Assembly (NCBI RefSeq): GCF_018130385.1 | Contig: NZ_JAFCLU010000011.1 | Coordinates: forward strand, 124,001-188,000 | Origin: Bradyrhizobium sp. AUGA SZCCT0283 | GTDB taxonomy: Bacteria; Pseudomonadota; Alphaproteobacteria; Rhizobiales; Xanthobacteraceae | DNA: 64,000 nt | Direction of reading: 5' to 3' | Shown here: piece by piece, positions 43,144-50,692 of the stretch | Numbering within the stretch: position 1 is the first letter of the stretch | Layout of the letters: each line of letters opens with the position of its first letter | Notes under the pieces: generated by a model | What the model saw: only the letters and a program-made list of their open reading frames with translations | Databases searched by the model: none | What the model was told of the DNA's origin: nothing | Program-made: the position numbers and the translations under genes

Positions 43144-43461
43144 CTAGCGAATTTCCATATCCTTCCAGCGGGTCTTCTCGCTGGTGGCCTGGAAGATCGA
43201 AGCCTTGGCCAGGGCCTCGGCCTCCTTGGCCGCTGCGGTGGCCTTGTCGAAATCGCCGGCATCGGCCGCCTTCTTCGCCGCGGCAAGCGTGTTCGCCGTG
43301 GTGGTCCATTGATTGCGAAGCTTGCCGGCTTCCTTGTTGGCGGCTTCAGCCGCGGCGTACGCCGCCTTGAAGTCGTCCTCGGAGCCTGCGGCGAGCGCGG
43401 ACACAGCGCCCGCGGCAAGCAGCGCCAGAACCAATGCGGATTTGTGCATCCCGTTCCTCAT
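43144..43461 (-). CDS. soxK: SoxXA-binding protein SoxK
   Basis: A 105-residue exported protein with signal peptide MHKSALVLALLAAGAVSALA. The mature chain is a short alanine-rich helical hairpin: DDFKAAYAAAEAANKEAGKL and then DKATAAAKEAEALAKASIFQ. The size, composition and position after soxA match SoxK, the small subunit that binds and stabilises SoxXA in some bacteria. The ATG at 43461 overlaps the soxA stop (ATGA); an internal ATG at 43449 begins directly at the signal peptide. Confidence 0.82.
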   Translation of the reverse strand: MRNGMHKSALVLALLAAGAVSALAAGSEDDFKAAYAAAEAANKEAGKLRNQWTTTANTLAAAKKAADAGDFDKATAAAKEAEALAKASIFQATSEKTRWKDMEIR

Positions 43462-44324
43462 GGCCGCGCTCCCGGACCCGAAATCGGCAGCCCGTTGCTG
43501 ACATAGGACAGGTAGTATTCGACGTTGCGATACTCATCGTCCTGCGGGTTCAGCGGCACGCCGCGGATCTGGCTGTTGCAGGTGGTGAAGCGCCGGCTGG
43601 TCGTGCCCATGCCGCTCCACTCCGAGCGGTAGATCGGCATCGCATTGACGATGCCGAGCGCGGGCGCCAGGATTTCGGCGCGGATGCGCTCACCCGGGCT
43701 CTGCACATGGCAGGCGGCGCAGGAGAAATTGAGCTGGCCGCGCCGCGTGTAGAAATATTCCTTGCCGTTCTCGTAGGCCGCAAGCGCGCGGGGATCGTCC
43801 GGGATCTTGATATCCATCGGCTTGCCGCGCGAGGTGAAGGCCATATAGGCGGTCAGCGCCGCCATTTCGTCCTTCACGTAGGAATACGGCGCTTCGCCAT
43901 TGGCTTCGCGGCAGCGGTTCAAAGCCAGCTCGAGCGTGATGACCTTGCCTTCCTTCTCGTCGAAGTAAGGGTAGTTCTGGCGAACGCCGATGCCGCCATT
44001 CGGGAAGCAGTCGGCATAGGTCTTGCCGTTCTTGAACGGCTTGGAGAACATCTCCTTGCCCATTTCGAGCGAGAACTCGTAAGGCGGGAATTGCTCCTTC
44101 TCCTGCCACTGCCGGTGCAGATCCTCATTCATCGAATAGGGGCCGTTGACGAAATCTTCCAGCTTCACCTTCGGAAATTTGTCGGTGAAGAATTTCTTGA
44201 ACGCCTTGGCGTCGGCGACGGGATCGACCTTGTCGGCGGCGCCCGAGGGCAGCGTGCTCGCAAGCGTCAGCATCCCGAATGCAAGGGCTGCGGAAGCCAG
44301 ATAGATCGCGTATCGCAGCTTCAT
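43458..44324 (-). CDS. soxA: Cytochrome subunit SoxA, single-heme form
   Basis: A 288-residue periplasmic cytochrome with a signal peptide (residues 1-29). The only CxxCH is CAACH at residues 202-206. Cys249 in FTTCNSQ matches the cysteine-persulfide ligand of the active-site heme. The N-terminal half keeps two cysteines, C106 and C138, but has no CxxCH, the arrangement seen when the first heme is replaced by a disulfide. SoxXA joins thiosulfate oxidatively to the SoxY cysteine. The gene overlaps soxZ and soxK by 4 bases each. Confidence 0.93.
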   Translation of the reverse strand: MKLRYAIYLASAALAFGMLTLASTLPSGAADKVDPVADAKAFKKFFTDKFPKVKLEDFVNGPYSMNEDLHRQWQEKEQFPPYEFSLEMGKEMFSKPFKNGKTYADCFPNGGIGVRQNYPYFDEKEGKVITLELALNRCREANGEAPYSYVKDEMAALTAYMAFTSRGKPMDIKIPDDPRALAAYENGKEYFYTRRGQLNFSCAACHVQSPGERIRAEILAPALGIVNAMPIYRSEWSGMGTTSRRFTTCNSQIRGVPLNPQDDEYRNVEYYLSYVSNGLPISGPGARP

Positions 44325-44632
44325 TGGATCTTCGCCGTGGTGGTGTCGGTCGCGCCCTTGTTGTCGATCCAGCTGATCTTCAACTCGTCACCCTTCTTGG
44401 CGCCCTTGAACGCAAACTTGACGTAGGGGTCCTTGGAAACGCCGCCGCCCCAGTCGGCTGCGAAGACATTCTTGCCGTCATGTTCGAACGTCAGTTGCTG
44501 TATGAAATGCGGCGGAATGATCTCGCCCTTGGCATTCTTGACGAAGCCGGAATCCATCGGATGCTGGATCAGCGCCTGCACCTCCGTGATCTCGCCGTTC
44601 GATGAAGCGCGCACGCGAATAGTGGATGCCAT
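44321..44632 (-). CDS. soxZ: Sulfur carrier subunit SoxZ
   Basis: A 103-residue Ig-like protein without signal peptide, as expected: it is exported with SoxY. Signatures are EVQALIQHPMDSGFVKNAKG, IPPHFIQQLTFEHDGKNVF and VSKDPYVKFAFKGAKKGD. SoxZ pairs with SoxY to form the carrier that holds the sulfur intermediates. It starts 21 bp after soxY and overlaps soxA by 4 bases. Confidence 0.95.
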   Translation of the reverse strand: MASTIRVRASSNGEITEVQALIQHPMDSGFVKNAKGEIIPPHFIQQLTFEHDGKNVFAADWGGGVSKDPYVKFAFKGAKKGDELKISWIDNKGATDTTTAKIQ

Positions 44633-44653
44633 CTGAATATTCTCCCGGTGCCG

Positions 44654-45148
44654 TTAGCCGCCGCAGCCGCCGACGGTAACTTTGACTTCCTTGGTGGCGC
44701 TGTAGAGTTTGCCGCCGGCTTCCACCAGCACCGTTACATTGCTGGTCTTGGCCATCTTGATTCGGTTGGCGACGCTCGGCATCGTGTCTGTCGGGATACT
44801 GTATTTTGCGATCAGCACATTCGGATTTTCGCTGACGAGGAACGCGATCGAAGTCACGTCGGCAAGGGTCGTAGAGACCGAGATCGGCACCACGGCGCCG
44901 TTCTCGGCGATTTCAGGCGCGTCCAATTTCACCTTGTCCGAGGGCTCTGCGGTCTTGCCGTAGAGAGACTTGATGACGTCGGCATCGCTCTTCTGTTTGA
45001 ACGCCTCCTCAGGATATTTGTCGTTGGCCGCGGCGAGCGCCGGTGTCAGGCCAAAGGGAAGGTTGCCGAGGCCGACAAGCGCGACTGCGCCTGCACCTTG
45101 CAGGATCAGCCGCCGCGTGGCCGAAAATCCGACGTCAGTCATGTCCAT
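44654..45148 (-). CDS. soxY: Sulfur carrier subunit SoxY
   Basis: A 164-residue protein with a twin-arginine signal (SATRRLILQGAGAVALVGLG). Its C terminus ends in the swinging-arm motif GGCGG, with Cys162 as the covalent attachment point for the sulfur intermediates. Family sequence PEIAENGAVVPISVST is present at about residue 80. It acts as a SoxYZ heterodimer in the periplasm. The gene lies between soxX (26 bp) and soxZ (21 bp). Confidence 0.95.
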   Translation of the reverse strand: MDMTDVGFSATRRLILQGAGAVALVGLGNLPFGLTPALAAANDKYPEEAFKQKSDADVIKSLYGKTAEPSDKVKLDAPEIAENGAVVPISVSTTLADVTSIAFLVSENPNVLIAKYSIPTDTMPSVANRIKMAKTSNVTVLVEAGGKLYSATKEVKVTVGGCGG

Positions 45149-45174
45149 CGTCTCCTAAAGCGTGCGCGCTTGCG

Positions 45175-45543
45175 TCACAGCGTTTGCAGGAAATCCACCA
45201 CCGCGTTGATTTCCTTTTCGGTCAGGATCCGGTTGCGTCCGAACGGAGGCATTACGGTTAGTGGATTGCGCTGGGTTTCGTCGTTGAGAATGGCGACGAG
45301 ATCCTCGCGTTTGGGATATTTGCTCTTGATGTCCCTCAACTCGGGCCCGATCGAGCCGGGCAGGGTGCCGCCCTTGATGACATGGCAGGTCAGGCAATTG
45401 CCCTTGCCGCGGTCGAAAGCGAGGTTGCGGCCTTCGTCCACCGCGGACTGCGCCTGCGCGGGGGCAGTGGAAGCGAAAGCGCCGATCACCAGCGCCAGCG
45501 TGAACGCCGGCAGCATCAACGTCCGGAGCCTTGCGGATTTCAT
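45175..45543 (-). CDS. soxX: Cytochrome subunit SoxX
   Basis: A ~122-residue monoheme cytochrome c. Signal peptide residues 1-32 end in APAQAQ. The heme site is CLTCH at 50-54, and Met98 in TVMPPFGR is the likely axial ligand. It partners SoxA. The ATG at 45543 is chosen since the signal peptide begins there; a GTG at 45561 is an alternative, while the rest of the open frame to 45678 overlaps soxD and is not credible. Confidence 0.92.
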   Translation of the reverse strand: MKSARLRTLMLPAFTLALVIGAFASTAPAQAQSAVDEGRNLAFDRGKGNCLTCHVIKGGTLPGSIGPELRDIKSKYPKREDLVAILNDETQRNPLTVMPPFGRNRILTEKEINAVVDFLQTL

Positions 45544-45578
45544 CAGGGAATGATCGGTCACAGGCGTTTCCGTAGTTT

Positions 45579-46250
45579 CTATTTCGGTTGCATCGTGTCG
45601 AGCGGTCCGGTGGTGCGTGGCGTCAGGTTCCGCCCCTCCGCCGTCGACGATATGCTGACATCGGCGGCGTTGACGCAATCGTTCATGCAGGGCTTGGCCA
45701 TCGTATCGGGGCGCGGGTCGGTCCAGATGAAATTGTCGCGATTGCGCATTTTGACTTTCGGCAAGCTGTTGCGATCAGCAACGAATTCCTGGGGAACGAG
45801 GTCGTTCAGGTTCAGAATATAGGCGGTCAAAGCATAAACGTCATCCGCTGACAATGTGTGCGGCGCGGGCATCGGCATGGCGCGGTTAATATAGTCCCAT
45901 AGGGTCGGGGCAAACGGCCAGTAGCTGCCCACCGTCGGCTCCGGACGCTCGTCCCGGAGCGATCCGACGCCGCCCACCAGCTTGGGGAAGCGGCCTTCGC
46001 CCTCGCCGAAGGTTCCATGACAGGCGGCGCATTGCTCGGCATAGACGTCGGCGCCCCGGTCGACCGTGCCTTTGCCCGGCGGCAGGCCTGCTCCGTCCTC
46101 GCCGCGCACGTCGATGTCCCATCCGGCGATCTGCGCCGGCGTCGCCACGCGGCCGTAACCGAACGAGCCGGGCTCTGCTGCGCCTGCGAGGCTTCCGCCG
46201 GCAAGCACGATGGCCACGATCGGCAGGTAGATCTTACGCGAGCTGTACAT
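45579..46250 (-). CDS. soxD: Cytochrome subunit SoxD of sulfur dehydrogenase, short form
   Basis: A 223-residue cytochrome c with a signal peptide (IYLPIVAIVLAGGSLAGAAE). A single heme site, CAACH, is at 74-78, and LVGGVGSL plus MPMPAPHTL are typical of the SoxD heme domain. Two further cysteines, C188 and C192 (KPCMNDCVN), lie in the tail. There is no second heme domain, unlike the ~380-residue diheme SoxD of Paracoccus. It accepts electrons from SoxC. The gene overlaps the soxC 3' end by 17 bases; the longer frame to 46571 is antisense-like sequence within soxC. Confidence 0.9.
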   Translation of the reverse strand: MYSSRKIYLPIVAIVLAGGSLAGAAEPGSFGYGRVATPAQIAGWDIDVRGEDGAGLPPGKGTVDRGADVYAEQCAACHGTFGEGEGRFPKLVGGVGSLRDERPEPTVGSYWPFAPTLWDYINRAMPMPAPHTLSADDVYALTAYILNLNDLVPQEFVADRNSLPKVKMRNRDNFIWTDPRPDTMAKPCMNDCVNAADVSISSTAEGRNLTPRTTGPLDTMQPK

Positions 46251-47565
46251 TGAAGACGCTTCCGTCGGGCTTGACCTGCCAGGTCTGGATCGAATTGTTG
46301 TGATAGACCGAGTTCGAGCCGCGTTGCTTCCGCAGCTCCACAATGGTTGGTTGCACGTAACCGGTCTCGTCGATGACGCGGGATGCGACCAGCGCCGGGC
46401 GACCGTCCCAGCGCCAGGGCAGTGAGAACCTGGTGAGCGCCTTCGACAGCACCGGCTCGTGCAGCCGCGCAGTCTGCCAGTTGATACCGCCGTCCATGGA
46501 GACGTCGACGCGCTTGACCTTGCCGTTGCCGGTCCAGGCCAGCCCCCTGATTTCATAGAGGCCGGGCCCATCGAGCGGCTTTTCCGGGCAGGGAAAGGTA
46601 ATGACGGATTTGGCGTCGATCAGCCAGGTGAAGCCGCGCGAGGTACCGTCCGGCATCAGGTCGGTGTATTTCGAGGTTTCCTCGCGCGAATGCCATGGCT
46701 TGTCGCCGAGCTTGATCCGGCGCAGCCACTTGATATTGACGTTGCCTTCCCAGCCCGGCACCACCAGCCGCAGCGGATAGCCCTGTTCGGGGCGCAGCGC
46801 CTCGCCGTTCTGCGCGTAGACCACGAGGCAGTCGTCGAGACATTTGTCGAGCGGCAGGCTGCGGTTCATATGCGCGCCATCGGCGCCTTCGACCATCGCC
46901 CACTTCGCTTCCTTTTTGACGCCTACCTCCTCCAGCAGCGTCGACAGCCGGACCCCGGTCCATTCGGCGCAACTGACCATGCCGTGGCTGAATTGCAGCG
47001 AGTTCATCTGCGCGGCGCGCCAGTTCATGCCGCCATTGGCCGGGCACTCGATGAAATGGATGCGCGATATGGATGGGAAGCGCAGGATGTCCTTCATGGT
47101 GAGCAGCAGCGGGCGCTCGACCAGTCCGTGGATCATGAGTTTGTGCTGCGCCGGATCGACATCGGGTCGCCCCGCATGATGGCGCTCGAAGAACAGTCCG
47201 TTCGGCGTGATGATGCCGTGCAGGTCCTGCAACGGTGAAAAGCTCACCGAGGATTCCATACTGGCGGTGAGCCAGGGGACGTTGCGCCGGATGACGGAGG
47301 CTTCGGTATCCGCAGGCCGGCCGTAAGGCCGGTCGACTACGCCCGCGCCGATCGATTGCGACCAGGGGGCGTCCGCGGGAGGAGACCCCTGCGCGGGGTC
47401 GGCCAAGGCCGGTTTGCCGCCAATGGCAAGGCTGCCGGTCAGCGCCGCGCCGAGGGTGAGAAAGCTGCGTCGCCCCAAGGGCGCGTCCGGGCCGGCAAGA
47501 TCGGAGAGAATAGCTTTGCTGCGTAACGGGTTATGCCGCACGTTTTCTTCCCCTGGCGGCCGCAT
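46234..47565 (-). CDS. soxC: Molybdenum subunit SoxC of sulfur dehydrogenase
   Basis: A 443-residue periplasmic enzyme of the sulfite oxidase family, with a twin-arginine signal (LGRRSFLTLGAALTGSLAIG). The molybdenum-ligating cysteine is in FIECPANGGMNW at about residue 174. The remaining cofactor-binding and C-terminal Ig-like domains are present (WTGVRLSTLLEEVGV; VSMDGGINWQTARL). SoxCD takes six electrons from the outer sulfane sulfur on SoxY, so its presence predicts full thiosulfate oxidation without sulfur globules. It is the first gene of the operon, divergent from the ArsR-type regulator. Confidence 0.94.
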   Translation of the reverse strand: MRPPGEENVRHNPLRSKAILSDLAGPDAPLGRRSFLTLGAALTGSLAIGGKPALADPAQGSPPADAPWSQSIGAGVVDRPYGRPADTEASVIRRNVPWLTASMESSVSFSPLQDLHGIITPNGLFFERHHAGRPDVDPAQHKLMIHGLVERPLLLTMKDILRFPSISRIHFIECPANGGMNWRAAQMNSLQFSHGMVSCAEWTGVRLSTLLEEVGVKKEAKWAMVEGADGAHMNRSLPLDKCLDDCLVVYAQNGEALRPEQGYPLRLVVPGWEGNVNIKWLRRIKLGDKPWHSREETSKYTDLMPDGTSRGFTWLIDAKSVITFPCPEKPLDGPGLYEIRGLAWTGNGKVKRVDVSMDGGINWQTARLHEPVLSKALTRFSLPWRWDGRPALVASRVIDETGYVQPTIVELRKQRGSNSVYHNNSIQTWQVKPDGSVFNVQLA

Positions 47566-47612
47566 CGCCGCATCATTTTTTGCTTTTTTGAACCGGTATC
47601 GATATTTGCTAA

Positions 47613-47628
47613 TTTAGTCAATGCTAAA
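47613..47628. promoter_or_regulatory. Candidate operator between soxC and the ArsR-type regulator
   Basis: tttag-tcaatg-ctaaa, an inverted repeat with perfect 5-bp arms, set in an AT-rich stretch (47601-47632) of the 131-bp divergent promoter region. It is the best symmetrical site there and a natural place for the ArsR-type repressor to act on both directions. Confidence 0.45.
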
Positions 47629-47696
47629 GAAAGGCCGGAACGCTAGTATGTCATGTGTGCTTCACAGGCACGGAAAACCATCCCGGATTTGACACT

Positions 47697-48068
47697 ATGA
47701 GAGCAGCCGCAGCGATAGCCAAAGAAACACAATTTGCCGCCGGCGCCGACGCCGACGATGCGGCAGCGCTGAAGAAGTTGGCGAAGCAGGCCGGCGATGC
47801 CGCGCAACTTCTGAAAATGCTCGCCAACGAAAAGCGTTTGCTGATTCTCTGCTTTCTGGCCGCGCGCGGCGAGATGACGGTCGGGGAACTCGTCGGCATC
47901 GTCAAGCTGAGCCAGTCCGCTTTGTCACAGCACCTGGCGAAACTTCGCGCCGATGGCCTGGTCGAATTCCGGCGGACGTCGCAGACGCTGCACTACCGGG
48001 TTGCCGATCCGCGCGCCTTGCGCCTGCTGCAAGTGCTGAAAGAAATCTATTGCGGCGAACTGAAGTGA
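47697..48068 (+). CDS. ArsR-family persulfide-sensing repressor of sulfur oxidation (SoxR/SqrR/BigR type)
   Basis: A 123-residue winged-helix protein. The DNA-recognition helix is LSQSALSQHLAKLRADGLVE at about 71-90, followed by the wing RRTSQTLHYRV. Cys52 (LLILCFLAA) and Cys119 (EIYCGELK) are 67 residues apart, like the pair that forms a tetrasulfide or disulfide bridge in SqrR and BigR, and no arsenic or zinc motif (CxC) is seen. It would hold the sox genes off until persulfide builds up. The ATG at 47697 gives a protein of standard length; a frame from 47655 adds 14 residues. It is divergent from soxC. Confidence 0.88.
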   Translation: MRAAAAIAKETQFAAGADADDAAALKKLAKQAGDAAQLLKMLANEKRLLILCFLAARGEMTVGELVGIVKLSQSALSQHLAKLRADGLVEFRRTSQTLHYRVADPRALRLLQVLKEIYCGELK

Positions 48069-48113
48069 CGCCTCCGGCGTTTCAGATCCACAACGATTTC
48101 AGGCGAGGCGGCA

Positions 48114-48833
48114 ATGGCCGAATATGTGGTGGAATTCGGCAAGGATGGACGGCCGGTCGAACCCGACGGCCGGCTCGATGCGGCGGCATTCCACCGCAAC
48201 CATGAGCCGATCTGGGCGGTGCTGCAGGCATTCCTCGCCGGCAAGTCCGGTGACGTGGTAGAGGCCGGCAGCGGCACCGGCCAGCATGTCGTGCATTTCG
48301 CAAGACACGCCCCCGGCATCATTTGGTGGCCGAGCGATCTCAACGAGCGGCACCTGAAGAGCATCGAGGCATGGCGCGCGCATGCCGCTCTGCCGAATAT
48401 CCGTCCGCCGCTGCGGATCGATCTCACCGATCCCGCGTGGTGTCCGGCGATGCAGGACGGCAGCGGCCCGGCCGAATTGCTCGCGGTGTTTTGCGCCAAT
48501 GTGATCCACATCGCGCCGTGGCGCGTCACTGAGGGCCTGTTCGCCGGCGCAGGCCGCTATCTGCGCAGCGACGGGCGCCTGTTTCTCTATGGCCCGTTCA
48601 AGCGCGACGGCAAGCACACCGCGATGAGCAACGCCGTGTTCGACACCAGCCTGCGCGAGCAGGACGCCGAATGGGGCGTGCGCGACATCGCCGATCTCGA
48701 GAAGCTCGCCGCTGGCGCGGGCCTCACATTGATCGAAACCGTGCCAATGCCCGCCAACAACATGATTCTGGTGTTCGGGCGATCGGACAAGGATTCGGAC
48801 AAAGGCTCTCCCAAGGGTGACGCGGGCGCATAG
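48114..48833 (+). CDS. SAM-dependent methyltransferase-like protein (DUF938 family)
   Basis: A 239-residue Rossmann-type protein. Motif I is VVEAGSGTGQHVVHFA near residue 48. Family features are AAFHRNHEPIWAVLQ at the start, WWPSDLNERHLKSIEAW, and FCANVIHIAPWRVTEGLFAG followed by LRSDGRLFLYGPFKRDG. The DUF938 group has no established substrate. It starts 45 bp after the regulator gene on the same strand and could be co-transcribed, but no link to sulfur metabolism is known. Confidence 0.82.
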   Translation: MAEYVVEFGKDGRPVEPDGRLDAAAFHRNHEPIWAVLQAFLAGKSGDVVEAGSGTGQHVVHFARHAPGIIWWPSDLNERHLKSIEAWRAHAALPNIRPPLRIDLTDPAWCPAMQDGSGPAELLAVFCANVIHIAPWRVTEGLFAGAGRYLRSDGRLFLYGPFKRDGKHTAMSNAVFDTSLREQDAEWGVRDIADLEKLAAGAGLTLIETVPMPANNMILVFGRSDKDSDKGSPKGDAGA

Positions 48834-48939
48834 CGAGCGCCCGTTTGCGCCGGTTGATCGCGTCCCCTCACGTCTTCATAGTGCCCCCGCAATGAATCGA
48901 TGTGGCTCCCTGCCCGGGGCCTGCCGGGCGGGAAGGCCG

Positions 48940-50184
48940 ATGCTGGATACGACTGCTACCCAAGAGATCGCCAACGACGCGCGTGCGCGCGCCAACGTGC
49001 TGCGGCTCGCCGCGGCGCAGGCGCTGACCGGCGCCAATTCGGCGGTGATTTTCGCCACCGGCTCGATCGTCGGCGCGATGCTGGCGCCGACCATCTCGCT
49101 CGCCACCGTGCCGCTCTCGATGTATGTGCTGGGGCTCGCCGCCGGCACGCTGCCGACCGGCGCGATCTCGCGTGCCTATGGCCGCCGCACCGCTTTCATC
49201 ATCGGTACCTTCTGCGGCGTGCTGACCGGCGCGCTCGCCGCCATTGCCGTTCTGTACGCTTCGTTCTGGCTGTTCTGCGGCGCGACGTTCCTCGGCGGTC
49301 TCTACGGCGCGGTAGCGCAGTCCTATCGGTTTGCCGCCGCCGACGGCGCCAGCACGGCGTTCCGGCCGAAGGCCGTGTCGTGGGTGATGGCGGGCGGCGT
49401 GTTCGCCGGCGTGCTCGGTCCGCAGCTCGTGCAGTGGACGATGGATATCTGGCCGCCTTATTTGTTTGCTTTCAGCTTCGTGGTGCAGGCCTTCGTCGCG
49501 CTGGTGGCGATGGCGGTGCTGTGGGGTGTCGATGCGCCAAAGCCGGCGCCGTCGGACATGCATGGCGGCCGGCCGCTGTGGACGATCGCGCGGCAGCCGC
49601 GCTTCATTGCAGCCGCCCTGTGCGGGGTGATTGCGTACCCCATGATGAATCTCGTGATGACCTCGGCGCCGCTCGCGATGAAGATGTGCGGACTGACTGT
49701 CAGCGATTCCAATTTCGGCATTCAGTGGCACATCGTGGCGATGTACGGGCCGAGCTTCTTCACAGGCTCGCTGATCGCGCGCTTCGGCGCGCCAAGGATC
49801 GTTGCGCTCGGCCTGCTGCTGGAAGCCGCAGCGGCGGGAATCGGTCTTGCCGGCATCACCGCGATGCATTTCTGGGCGACGCTGATCGTGCTCGGGGTGG
49901 GGTGGAACTTCGCCTTTATCGGCGCCTCCGCGCTGGTGCTGGAAACACATCGGCCGCAGGAGCGCAACAAGGTGCAGGCCTTCAACGATTTCCTGGTGTT
50001 CGGGATGATGGCGCTGGGCTCGTTCTCGTCCGGCCAGCTGCTGGCCCATTACGGCTGGTCGATGGTAAACATGGTGGTGTTCCCGCCGGTGCTGCTCGGC
50101 CTTGCGATCCTGTCGTTTGCGTCTTTCGCAAGGCGCCGGGCCAAGCTGCAGGCGGTCAACGAGATTCCCGATCCGACTATCTGA
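48940..50184 (+). CDS. MFS transporter
   Basis: A ~414-residue, 12-TM major facilitator. The frame is open from 48817, but GGGAAGG before the ATG at 48940 (MLDTTATQEIANDARARANV) marks the start. TM1 contains QALTGANSAVIFATGSIVGA and the loop between TM2 and TM3 has SRAYGRRTAFIIGTF. No closer family could be assigned. A small NTF2-like gene follows 26 bp downstream. Confidence 0.86.
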   Translation: MLDTTATQEIANDARARANVLRLAAAQALTGANSAVIFATGSIVGAMLAPTISLATVPLSMYVLGLAAGTLPTGAISRAYGRRTAFIIGTFCGVLTGALAAIAVLYASFWLFCGATFLGGLYGAVAQSYRFAAADGASTAFRPKAVSWVMAGGVFAGVLGPQLVQWTMDIWPPYLFAFSFVVQAFVALVAMAVLWGVDAPKPAPSDMHGGRPLWTIARQPRFIAAALCGVIAYPMMNLVMTSAPLAMKMCGLTVSDSNFGIQWHIVAMYGPSFFTGSLIARFGAPRIVALGLLLEAAAAGIGLAGITAMHFWATLIVLGVGWNFAFIGASALVLETHRPQERNKVQAFNDFLVFGMMALGSFSSGQLLAHYGWSMVNMVVFPPVLLGLAILSFASFARRRAKLQAVNEIPDPTI

Positions 50185-50210
50185 TCTTCAATTGGATTGC
50201 TGGAGGCCCC

Positions 50211-50573
50211 ATGCCGTCGCGCGCCCGTCTCAATGAGTTCATTGCTGCCGTCGTCTCCGGCGATCATGCCGGGGCGATCGAGCGTTTCTACACCGAGGAC
50301 GCCAGCATGCAGGAGAACGCGGCGGCGCCGCGGGTCGGCCGCGACGTCCTGGTCGCGCATGAGCGCGCGGTGCTGGAACGGGTCAAGAGCGTGACGTCGA
50401 CTTGCGTGACGTCGGTTGTCGAAGGCGATCATGTCGCGATCAACTGGGTTTTCGAGTTTGTCTACAAGTCCGGCAAGACGGGGCGCTTCGACGAAGTCGC
50501 GCTGCAGGAATGGCGCGGCGACAAGGTTTTTCGCGAGCGGTTCTTCTATGATCCGTCGAAGCCGGCCGCCTAG
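50211..50573 (+). CDS. NTF2/SnoaL-like small protein
   Basis: A 120-residue protein with the cone-shaped NTF2-like pattern: an N-terminal helix (SRARLNEFIAAVVSGDHAGA) with IERFYTEDASMQEN, then strands (VAINWVFEFVYKSGKTGRFD) and the end EWRGDKVFRERFFYDPSKPA. Members are small isomerases, hydratases or ligand-binding proteins. TGGAGG precedes the ATG. It is probably co-transcribed with the MFS gene. The far longer open frame in this phase (from 48900) is only a shadow of the MFS gene. Confidence 0.8.
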   Translation: MPSRARLNEFIAAVVSGDHAGAIERFYTEDASMQENAAAPRVGRDVLVAHERAVLERVKSVTSTCVTSVVEGDHVAINWVFEFVYKSGKTGRFDEVALQEWRGDKVFRERFFYDPSKPAA

Positions 50574-50692
50574 TTGCCATCTGCTGACAGTTCGGCGTCC
50601 ATCGAATTGATAGCCCTTGTAGCTTTGTGACCTGTTGCCGACATGTGCCGGGACAAGCTGGCCATGACGAGACAGCAACGAAGGGACATCGC

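Noticed and set aside
48900..50573. 557-residue plus-strand open frame
   Set aside because: Only its last 120 codons (from 50211) are a real NTF2-like gene. The earlier part is an out-of-frame reading of the MFS gene.
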